Shown piece by piece: positions 5,651 to 10,748 of a stretch of 10,748 bases of DNA. The stretch is from an uncultured Ruminococcus sp. (GTDB lineage Bacteria > Bacillota > Clostridia > Oscillospirales > Ruminococcaceae), in the NCBI GenBank assembly GCA_937942105.1, contig CALDFS010000138.1, positions 1 to 10,748 on the forward strand. The letters run 5' to 3'. The notes below the pieces were generated by a model. That model made no database searches. It was not told the origin of the DNA and worked only from the letters and a program-made list of their open reading frames with translations. Both the position numbers and the translations under genes were made by a program. The stretch's first letter is position 1. Every line of letters begins with the position of its first letter.

Positions 5651-8272
5651 TCAGTATTCTATATTGATAACCATTCCCGATTCGGCGGAAATCCTGTTGG
5701 TGTATTTTTCCGCGCCGCCGGGAGTGGTTGTAACCACTTCATATATCGGCAGCTCGCCGGATTCGTCGAGCGTGCAGCTTACAACGGTATAGAAATTCTT
5801 CAATCCGCCGACCGCTATCTCCTTGGCTATCTCTTCGGAGATATATTTGCCGGTTTTGGTTGTCTTGACCAACTCAAAATCTATATATCTTCTTATGTTT
5901 GACGGGTTATGCGCGTCCGCATAGACATCCGATGTAAATACGGTAACGCTGTCAACAGCAGTAATATGATAGCAGGTAACCGGATATTCGCCCTCTGTTT
6001 CCTCTGCTTCAACCGACACCTTCATGTTGCTTCTTTGGTAGCCGTAAGTCTCTAAGTGGCTAAACAATATATCTATAGCCTCCTGCTCGGTCAGGAGCGT
6101 GATGGTAATCGGTCCGTAGTCACCCTTATCGTCATATATATGACCTCTGCCAATGCCGGTGCAGCCGTCGATATAGAAATCCCAGAAAACATTCTTATGC
6201 ACTTTAGAGCTGTACACGATTACCGAAACGGTGTATAGCTTCTTGTCGCTGTCATAGCTTACTTCACAGCTCTCCACATCGTCAACGCTCTGCACGGGAA
6301 TCTGAACAAGTGCGTTTTTGATTGCCGTCTCCTCGGGTATGATAGGGTAATCATTTTGTGAGTGAGGCTTTTGGGTCTTAGCGGCGATTATATCACTGCT
6401 GGCGTAATAGCTTCTTTTCATAACATACCAGTAATCTGTATCGCCGACGATGAAACGAACATGGGTGTAATCTAAGGACTTTTCGTCCTCAATCTCTAAG
6501 TTTTCAAACTCTGACTTATCCACGCTCATATCATCGGAAATTTTATCAAGCAGCTCATCATCGGTTCTGAAAAGCGGCGGGTCTTCCTCGAAAACATTAA
6601 CCTGTACAAAGGCGGTGTTTGCCTCCTTACCCGGAGTGTTATCGCGGATTGTAAGGAAGTAAACCGGCTGATTGCCGTTCATTTTCTTTTCAAAGGAGAT
6701 AACCTCCGTTTCGCTTATATCGAAGAAGAACACATCGTCCGGGTCAAACGAAAGCACGTCTAAGGCATATTGCTTTATTTCCTCGGAGCTGCCGTCTCCG
6801 CCATACTTTGTAACCATACATTCCAGACCGCCGATAACTTCCCCGGTCTGCTTGTTGACGTACCAATCAAGGTTCAAATCATCTGATATGAAATAGAATC
6901 GGTAGTAATCAGTGCTTCCGAAGCGTAACTCATAAGTACTTGTGAGGTCGGCATAATCCCGCCCTGTTTTTTCGAGGACGATATTCAGCGCTTCGTTTTC
7001 GCTCATGCCGGAAGCTCTCTGCGCTCCGCCGTAGATACTTCCCGAAACCCCGGACGGCACACTCTCGTCATAGACATAGGCGTAATATGTGGTTCCGGCG
7101 TCCTTAAGGCTTCGCATAGTCACATACTGTCTGGGGTAGCCGTTATCATCATATGTGATGATGCAGTCGGCAACCTCGATATCCTCCGCCGAAACGCCGT
7201 CCAAGTCACAGATGTATCTTATAGCCAAATCCTTGGCATCCTCGGCGGATACTGTGGGATATTCGCTTGCAATGGCTTCTCCATCCTGAGCGATAATTTC
7301 GCCGTTGACAGGGTTAATATAGTAGGATTGTAGCTTGCTGTCCGCTGTGACATAAGTTACATGATATCTTACCGAGGCTTCCCCGCCCTGCCATTCTTCG
7401 AGCATTACGGCTACATCCGTAACATCAGACCTTGAAGCTCCGTTGAGTGCGACCTCAACCGCCTTTTCAACAGTGATGTAGTGGGACTTGATTTTGCCGT
7501 TTACTAATATTCTGCCCGACTGCGCTCCGACAGTCTCCCGAATCTGGCTCAGCTCGTTCACCGAAAGGACTGCAAGACCTTCAAAGGTATAGTGATTTTC
7601 CGCTTCGATGATATCCTTAATCATCAGCGCCTTGCCGAATGAAATGTTGTACATCTTCGCAAGAGCCATAAGCTCGTCATCCGCCTGGGTGATGGTCTGG
7701 CTAAGCACCGCGCCCTCGATGTTCTTTGCGCCCAGAAGCTCGTAAATGCTGTCCGACATTTTCTTTTCAAGCTCCTTGCCGAACTCACCGTTCTGGGAAG
7801 CAACGCTTACAAGCACTGAGTTTTTAAGGTTTGTGATATAGTTTTCGTCTACCATCCGGTTTACAAGGGCCTCGACAGTCTCGGTAAGACCATCCCCCTT
7901 GAAGTCCATGCCGTTAATGATTTTTTCGCCGTCCTCATTGTCGGCGGTGACGTCAATGACCGTCTCCGATTTATCTACCGCTATCTCGACGCTTGGGTTG
8001 ACGTCGAGGCATATCCTTGCGTTTATATCGCCCTCGACCGAAATAGGCTTCGCGACTAATCCCCTATTACCTATAGCCAGCGCCGCACAAACGACTATTG
8101 CCAGCGCCGCAGCCATCCCGACAAGATATTTTATAATCGGTCTGCGCTTGGTTTTTTCTGCCATAATAAAAGCACCTCCGCTTTCACAATCAGCGAGAAC
8201 CGAATCCAAAACATCTATTTTTTTAATCTTTTCAAAGCCCGAAGCCAGGCTATCTTCTACTGTTTTCATCAT
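5651..8272 (-). CDS. RsgI-type transmembrane anti-sigma factor with an array of PepSY-like domains
   Basis: An 873-residue single-pass membrane protein that probably holds the neighbouring ECF sigma factor inactive until an external signal. Order: a short cytoplasmic segment (1-45, the likely sigma-binding part), a membrane helix (about 46-67) after basic KRR, then an RsgI-like middle domain with ICLDVNPSVEI (about 87-97). Asn92-Pro93 matches the bond at which RsgI proteins of Clostridium thermocellum are reported to self-cleave. From about 265 to the end come PepSY-like modules, each an acidic helix followed by strands ending in a N-G-E-(I/V)-I type turn: roughly 265-330, 338-400, 422-482, 645-715, 727-800 and 809-872, with divergent material at 490-620. 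No zinc-binding anti-sigma motif is seen. The start at 8272 (or the adjacent ATG at 8269) follows GGGAG at 8278-8282; the ATG at 8287 has no good ribosome binding site. It overlaps the sigma gene by 23 nt, implying coupling. What the array senses is unknown. Confidence 0.85.
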   Translation of the reverse strand: MMKTVEDSLASGFEKIKKIDVLDSVLADCESGGAFIMAEKTKRRPIIKYLVGMAAALAIVVCAALAIGNRGLVAKPISVEGDINARICLDVNPSVEIAVDKSETVIDVTADNEDGEKIINGMDFKGDGLTETVEALVNRMVDENYITNLKNSVLVSVASQNGEFGKELEKKMSDSIYELLGAKNIEGAVLSQTITQADDELMALAKMYNISFGKALMIKDIIEAENHYTFEGLAVLSVNELSQIRETVGAQSGRILVNGKIKSHYITVEKAVEVALNGASRSDVTDVAVMLEEWQGGEASVRYHVTYVTADSKLQSYYINPVNGEIIAQDGEAIASEYPTVSAEDAKDLAIRYICDLDGVSAEDIEVADCIITYDDNGYPRQYVTMRSLKDAGTTYYAYVYDESVPSGVSGSIYGGAQRASGMSENEALNIVLEKTGRDYADLTSTYELRFGSTDYYRFYFISDDLNLDWYVNKQTGEVIGGLECMVTKYGGDGSSEEIKQYALDVLSFDPDDVFFFDISETEVISFEKKMNGNQPVYFLTIRDNTPGKEANTAFVQVNVFEEDPPLFRTDDELLDKISDDMSVDKSEFENLEIEDEKSLDYTHVRFIVGDTDYWYVMKRSYYASSDIIAAKTQKPHSQNDYPIIPEETAIKNALVQIPVQSVDDVESCEVSYDSDKKLYTVSVIVYSSKVHKNVFWDFYIDGCTGIGRGHIYDDKGDYGPITITLLTEQEAIDILFSHLETYGYQRSNMKVSVEAEETEGEYPVTCYHITAVDSVTVFTSDVYADAHNPSNIRRYIDFELVKTTKTGKYISEEIAKEIAVGGLKNFYTVVSCTLDESGELPIYEVVTTTPGGAEKYTNRISAESGMVINIEY

Positions 8273-8837
8273 CAATTCTCCCTTCATAGATTACTCTTAG
8301 TTTCTTGATTGCACGATTGTATTTTGAAAGAACAGTACCCAATGGCAGGGACATTATTTTTGCAATCTCCTTATGCATAAAGCCGGCAACTGTGTGCATG
8401 ACAACGATTTCCCGCTCCTCGCGGGATAATTGGGTCAGGCAGGTTTTTATAGCATAGCTTTCTTCTAATGACAGCTCATCATCCGGCAAAAGCTTTTCCC
8501 AATCCTCATCCTCAAAATAAGAACTGCGTTTTTTCTCAGTCAACTTTTTCATTGACATATTCCTTGCAATTGCGAATATCCAAGCCATGGGCTTGCCGCC
8601 CGGCTTATAGCTTTTGGCGTTGACGAAGACGCTGACATAAAGGTCATGCAGAACGTCCTCGGTGTCATAGGTGTTCTTCAAGAATGAGAGGATGTAGCTG
8701 TATACCGGGGTATATGTATCCCCATAGAACTGAGCAAGAGCGGATTTGTCGCCCGAAGCTATGCTTATTAGCTCGCTTTCAAGCTTATCCGCGTCAAGCC
8801 TTCTTGATTTGTTTACTGCCGGCAAGTAGTCAATCAT
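8250..8837 (-). CDS. ECF-type RNA polymerase sigma factor
   Basis: A 195-residue sigma factor that directs RNA polymerase to a specific promoter set. Region 2 spans about 35-105, with the core-binding stretch TEDVLHDLYVSVF (about 59-71) and the -10-recognition stretch PMAWIFAIARNMSMKKL (about 83-99). Region 4 spans about 134-185, with L-S-x-E-E-R-E-I-V-V-M and the helix-turn-helix MHKEIAKIMSLPLGTVLSKY (about 154-173). Regions 1 and 3 are absent, as in ECF factors. The start at 8837 has GGAGG at 8849-8853, 11 nt away, somewhat long; no better in-frame start is seen. The anti-sigma gene overlaps its 3' end. Pairing a conventional ECF sigma with an RsgI-type regulator is notable, since RsgI is classically partnered with SigI. 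Confidence 0.93.
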   Translation of the reverse strand: MIDYLPAVNKSRRLDADKLESELISIASGDKSALAQFYGDTYTPVYSYILSFLKNTYDTEDVLHDLYVSVFVNAKSYKPGGKPMAWIFAIARNMSMKKLTEKKRSSYFEDEDWEKLLPDDELSLEESYAIKTCLTQLSREEREIVVMHTVAGFMHKEIAKIMSLPLGTVLSKYNRAIKKLRVIYEGRIDDENSRR

Positions 8838-8913
8838 GTTGGTTACATCCTCCCTTCACTATAATAATCCGCGAGATGGGGTGTTTATTGCATGGATTTC
8901 TATTTTTTGAATC

Positions 8914-8922
8914 ATTATAGCA
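8914..8922 (-). promoter_or_regulatory. Extended -10 promoter element for the sigma/anti-sigma operon
   Basis: Minus strand TGCTATAAT at 8914-8922, an ideal extended -10. The bases 17 bp upstream (TGGCTT, 8937-8942) are a poor -35 and lie within the stem of the upstream terminator. The predicted start near 8907 gives a leader of about 70 nt. Autoregulation by the ECF factor is common in the family, but no ECF-type AAC motif is recognised here. Confidence 0.55.
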
Positions 8923-8932
8923 TGAAATATTG

Positions 8933-8959
8933 AAAAAAGCCAGCGCTGGGCTGGCTTTT
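8933..8959. terminator. Bidirectional terminator after the XRE regulator gene
   Basis: A perfect 10-bp stem AAAAGCCAGC / GCTGGCTTTT (8935-8944 with 8950-8959) with a 5-nt loop. The minus-strand reading ends in a run of six T, suiting termination of the XRE transcript. It sits directly upstream of the -10 of the sigma operon. Confidence 0.8.
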
Positions 8960-9052
8960 GGACAGGATATTGTGGCTCAGAGGAACCGCTTTTGTTATGC
9001 GAAAATTAAAAAGAAAATTGATACTTACCAGAATATTCGCACATCAGCACAT

Positions 9053-9286
9053 TCAATCATCAAACATCAAAAACTTATATGCCGGAACGTCCAAAGTCTT
9101 CGCTATATCAAACAGTGTATCAAGCGATACAGCCTTGCGGATGTTCGGCGCTTCCACATGACCTATAAATGCCGGAGTGCGCTCTATTCTTTCAGCAAGC
9201 TGTTCCTGTGTAAGCCCACGCAGCTTGCGGTAATATGCAATTTTCAGACCGATTTGCAGGTATTGCTTTTCATAGATATCTTTCAT
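9053..9286 (-). CDS. Small XRE-family helix-turn-helix transcriptional regulator
   Basis: A 77-residue protein made almost entirely of one HTH_3/Cro-CI type domain, so probably a dimeric DNA-binding regulator in the cytoplasm. Helix 1 is about 10-23 (LQIGLKIAYYRKLR), helix 2 LTQEQLAERI (25-34), and the recognition helix TPAFIGHVEA (37-46), followed by SLDTLFDIAKTLDV (54-67) typical of the family. There is no extra ligand or protease domain. The start at 9286 has AAAGGA at 9293-9298, 6 nt upstream. The gene is divergent from the leucine-rich-repeat gene, whose promoter carries a perfect palindrome, so that gene is the most likely target (inference). The frame ends in TGA and a terminator follows about 95 nt downstream. 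Confidence 0.9.
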   Translation of the reverse strand: MKDIYEKQYLQIGLKIAYYRKLRGLTQEQLAERIERTPAFIGHVEAPNIRKAVSLDTLFDIAKTLDVPAYKFLMFDD

Positions 9287-9300
9287 GTTTTGTCCTTTCC

Positions 9301-9318
9301 CTTAACGAAAAAGTTAAG
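9301..9318. promoter_or_regulatory. CTTAAC-N6-GTTAAG inverted repeat in the XRE gene leader
   Basis: A perfect 6-bp inverted repeat (9301-9306 with 9313-9318) directly upstream of the XRE ribosome binding site. It could be an autoregulatory operator or a small hairpin affecting translation. Its sequence differs from the palindrome at 9411-9429. Confidence 0.35.
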
Positions 9319-9329
9319 TTTATGTCCCC

Positions 9330-9357
9330 AAAATATTTTTTCAGACTCACCTATCAA
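9330..9357 (-). promoter_or_regulatory. Candidate promoter of the XRE regulator gene
   Basis: On the minus strand TTGATA (9352-9357) and TATTTT (9330-9335) are separated by 16 bp. The predicted start near 9323 leaves a leader of about 37 nt that contains the CTTAAC/GTTAAG repeat. Moderate match only. Confidence 0.4.
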
Positions 9358-9385
9358 TTTATAGTTTATCAAAAAAAGATTATGC

Positions 9386-9414
9386 TTGACATGGATGTTT
9401 AAATATGATATTAT
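9386..9414 (+). promoter_or_regulatory. Strong extended -10 sigma-A promoter upstream of the leucine-rich-repeat gene
   Basis: TTGACA (9386-9391), 17 bp, TATTAT (9409-9414), with TG at 9406-9407 one base before the -10. The -35 is perfect and the -10 is one base off. The predicted start near 9421 gives a leader of about 290 nt to the ATG at 9712, with no terminator seen between. Confidence 0.75.
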
Positions 9415-9429
9415 ATCTAACAGATATAA
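9411..9429. promoter_or_regulatory. 19-bp perfect palindrome on the -10/start region, candidate XRE operator
   Basis: TTATATCT-AAC-AGATATAA is a perfect 8-3-8 inverted repeat. It overlaps the last four bases of the -10 and the predicted start, where a bound repressor would block transcription. The divergent XRE gene is the natural candidate binder. Binding is inferred. Confidence 0.55.
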
Positions 9430-9436
9430 GAATATG

Positions 9437-9465
9437 CTTGTCAAGAACAATTGTTACCATATGGT
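9437..9465. repeat. Run of three abutting short palindromes in the leader
   Basis: CTTGTCAAG (9437-9445), AACAATTGTT (9446-9455) and ACCATATGGT (9456-9465) follow each other without a gap, 8 bp after the operator-like palindrome. Each is perfect (the first has a single central base). They may be further protein-binding sites. Individually each is short enough to arise by chance. Confidence 0.45.
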
Positions 9466-9527
9466 TCAATCTATTGGGCATAATGTCTTATGTTGTAAAT
9501 CTATTATTATGAAGTGAGGACTTGGCT

Positions 9528-9581
9528 ATGAAAAGAAACACGTGGGCTAAGAGCTTGGAAAGAAAAGGCAGAAGCCCTTAG
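9528..9581 (+). CDS. Possible 17-codon leader peptide
   Basis: ATG at 9528 is preceded at 8 nt by GAGG (9516-9519), a good ribosome binding site, and encodes MKRNTWAKSLERKGRSP before TAG. The peptide is short and strongly basic, with no recognised family. It lies inside the transcribed leader of the leucine-rich-repeat gene, 130 nt before that start. It could be a leader peptide or a chance small frame. Together with 9287-9527 this is all that is seen in the 425-bp gap. Confidence 0.25.
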   Translation: MKRNTWAKSLERKGRSP

Positions 9582-9711
9582 CAAAACAGCATATGCACAT
9601 ATCGTTTATGATTACCTTTTGCTATACTCAACACCGCGTGCCGAACAAGATAATTGAAAACGAATCTGTGCAATATCATGTAACAAAAAATACTTATTAA
9701 GGAGAATCAAT

Positions 9712-10167
9712 ATGAAAAAAATTGTTAGCTTTATCCTATCGATTGTGATGGCTTTAACCATCATAGTGGCATCGCCATTGACGATTACCGTAAACGCCGC
9801 AAATGACCTTACTGCAAACGGAGGAAAAAAGGTTAAAAACCCCACTATAAGCTCAAATCTTAAAGCAGGCGATGAATTCTTTGCCGGAATCGACCTTAAA
9901 ACCGGAAAGCTTAATGGTCTGCTTGCAGATGAATCGTCTGATTTAGACGGCCCAATGTATATATGTGCTGTAAAAGAAGACGGCACTGTAAGTATTGAGT
10001 TTTACTACTGGTCACCAGCAGAGTTTAGAGGCGCAGCAGCTTTTCTGAACCCTGAAACTCTTGAACCCGGCAAAGAACTTATCATTCCAAGTGAAGTCAA
10101 TGGATATACAGTTACTGAACTCGCCGCTACATGGAGCGGATTCGGAAATACCGGTGTAAAAAAATAG
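9712..10167 (+). CDS. Secreted BspA-type leucine-rich-repeat protein, N-terminal part up to a frame break
   Basis: The first 151 residues of an exported protein. A signal peptide is clear: MKK, a hydrophobic core at 4-23, and a likely cleavage site VNA/AN after residue 29. The mature part has a domain of about 95 residues that I do not recognise, then ELIIPSEVNGYTVTEL (122-137), which is the start of a BspA/LRR_5 repeat. The start is fixed by AAGGAG at 9699-9704, 7 nt upstream. The frame ends at TAG 10165-10167, directly after A7. In the -1 frame the repeat resumes at once as KKIVIPETVKKIDGEAF. Read together the product is at least 346 residues. Alone, this ORF would give a secreted stub without its repeat domain. 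Surface adhesion or host/substrate interaction is common in the family but not shown here. Confidence 0.8.
   Translation: MKKIVSFILSIVMALTIIVASPLTITVNAANDLTANGGKKVKNPTISSNLKAGDEFFAGIDLKTGKLNGLLADESSDLDGPMYICAVKEDGTVSIEFYYWSPAEFRGAAAFLNPETLEPGKELIIPSEVNGYTVTELAATWSGFGNTGVKK
10158..10167 (+). other. A7 slippery run with adjacent stop, site of the -1 frame change
   Basis: In the zero frame the codons read GTA AAA AAA TAG. The heptamer A-AAA-AAA fits the bacterial -1 slippage pattern X-XXY-YYZ, and slipping back one base gives ATA GTC ATA CCC, restoring the repeat. A GGAG-like sequence (10134-10137) lies about 20 nt upstream, farther than in typical stimulated sites, and no strong downstream hairpin is obvious. 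A lost A (8 to 7), by mutation, phase variation or sequencing error, explains it equally well. Confidence 0.6.
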
Positions 10168-10748
10168 TCATACCCGAAACTGTTAAAAAGATTGATGGTG
10201 AAGCTTTCTTGAATAATTTCTTTGTTGAGGAAATTGTTTTTGAGGGCAAATCGCAGTTGAAAGAAATCGGATACGGCGCTTTCCGCGACTGTCGCTCATT
10301 AAAATCAATAACCATACCTGCAAGCGTTGAAACAATCGGCAACTATGCATTTTACAATACCGATATGTCCATAGACGAAAAAACACGAAAAAAAGATTGG
10401 CATTATGTGAACGGTCATTTGGGCGGCAACTTTATGACTATTTATGGCTCTATCTATGATGCGATTGAAATAACATCTGTTGATGAAGAAAGTAAAACGA
10501 TAAGCTATAAAATCAATAAACCTGAGCTTATTTTCGATGATGTTTATTCATTGACTTCTGTGAAATTTGAAGAAGGCTCAAAGGTTAAGCACATAGGCTA
10601 TGCAGCTTTCGGATTCCAGAAAGCGCTCAGAGAGATTTACTTACCTGATCACCTTGAATCGCTCAGCTATATGGCATTTTGGGGAAATGAAGGCAACAAT
10701 GCAATAGTTGCAGTAGCATTAAGCTCAGGAGTTGACATTGTAGATCTG
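10164..10748 (+). CDS. Leucine-rich-repeat (BspA/LRR_5) continuation in the -1 frame, 3' end cut by window edge
   Basis: 195 codons are open from the slippage point to the right edge. They contain BspA-type repeats with the alternating pattern of I-x-I-P or V-x-F, a V-x-x-I-G turn, and (Y/G)-A-F: IVIPETVKKIDGEAF, then VEEIVFEGKS with LKEIGYGAF, then LKSITIPASVETIGNYAF. An insert of about 60 residues without repeat character follows (from about 10358, rich in D, E, K and Y), then LTSVKFEEGSKVKHIGYAAF and LREIYLPDHLESLSYMAF. There is no start codon with a ribosome binding site at its 5' end, so it is expressed only by frame change or is a broken gene. It is almost certainly the extracellular repeat domain of the protein begun at 9712. 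Confidence 0.8.
   Translation, partial: MVIPETVKKIDGEAFLNNFFVEEIVFEGKSQLKEIGYGAFRDCRSLKSITIPASVETIGNYAFYNTDMSIDEKTRKKDWHYVNGHLGGNFMTIYGSIYDAIEITSVDEESKTISYKINKPELIFDDVYSLTSVKFEEGSKVKHIGYAAFGFQKALREIYLPDHLESLSYMAFWGNEGNNAIVAVALSSGVDIVDL

Noticed and set aside
8930..9364. Plus-strand frame of 144 codons across the XRE gene
   Set aside because: It runs antisense to the XRE gene and through a terminator, with no ribosome binding site.
9530..9658. Open frame of about 42 codons overlapping the 17-codon ORF (contains AEALSKTAYAHIVYDYLL)
   Set aside because: It looks protein-like but has no start codon: a TGA lies directly before it. It may be a gene remnant, but nothing shows this.
9593..9700. 35-codon ORF starting MHISFMITF
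   Set aside because: No ribosome binding site, and its end runs into the ribosome binding site of the gene at 9712.
9612..9986. Minus-strand frame of 124 codons opposite the leucine-rich-repeat gene
   Set aside because: Opposes a gene with a clear signal peptide and AAGGAG site; the translation looks like a shadow.

Overview
This window looks like chromosomal DNA from a Clostridia-type Firmicute, possibly a gut or rumen Oscillospirales/Lachnospirales relative. The signs are strong AAGGAG/GGAGG ribosome binding sites, consensus sigma-A promoters, AT-rich intergenic DNA, an RsgI-like anti-sigma factor carrying PepSY domains, and a secreted BspA-type leucine-rich-repeat protein. TGA is used as an ordinary stop by at least three complete genes (the alcohol dehydrogenase, the anti-sigma factor and the XRE regulator), so the code is standard. 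The genus cannot be fixed from the sequence alone.

Layout. (1) 1-1745, minus strand: an SF2 DEAD/DEAH-type helicase with C-terminal helicase-associated repeats, cut by the left edge. It is driven by a perfect TTGACA-N17-TATAAT promoter, and that promoter is flanked by an inverted pair of 15-bp boxes. (2) 1746-2260: a long intergenic region holding that promoter, an orphan terminator, and a set of 11-bp-phased hexamers in front of the next gene. (3) 2261-3013, plus: a short-chain dehydrogenase interrupted by one in-frame TGA. (4) 3109-4290, minus: an iron-dependent, butanol-dehydrogenase-like alcohol dehydrogenase, convergent with (3). (5) 4537-5553, plus: an extended-SDR NAD-dependent epimerase/dehydratase family protein, divergent from (4). 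The promoters of (4) and (5) overlap at their -10 elements, under a shared inverted repeat. (6) 8837-5651, minus: an ECF sigma factor overlapping a large membrane anti-sigma factor that combines an RsgI-type periplasmic domain with a long array of PepSY-like modules. (7) 9286-9053, minus: a small XRE-family regulator. (8) 9386-10748, plus: a strong promoter with a perfect 8-3-8 palindrome on its -10/start region, a palindrome-rich leader of about 290 nt, and a secreted leucine-rich-repeat protein. The reading frame of that protein breaks at an A7 run followed directly by TAG and resumes in the -1 frame to the right edge.

How the genes may work together. The three oxidoreductases (SDR, Fe-ADH, extended SDR) form an island that probably serves carbonyl/alcohol or sugar redox chemistry, with the last two likely co-regulated. 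The sigma/anti-sigma pair is a self-contained transmembrane signalling unit. The XRE gene and the leucine-rich-repeat gene are divergent, with the palindrome on the target promoter, which suggests repressor and target. The main points for a second look are the A7 frameshift, the TGA in the SDR, the phased operator before the SDR, the box pair around the helicase promoter, the overlapping divergent promoters, and the pairing of an ECF sigma with an RsgI-type anti-sigma.
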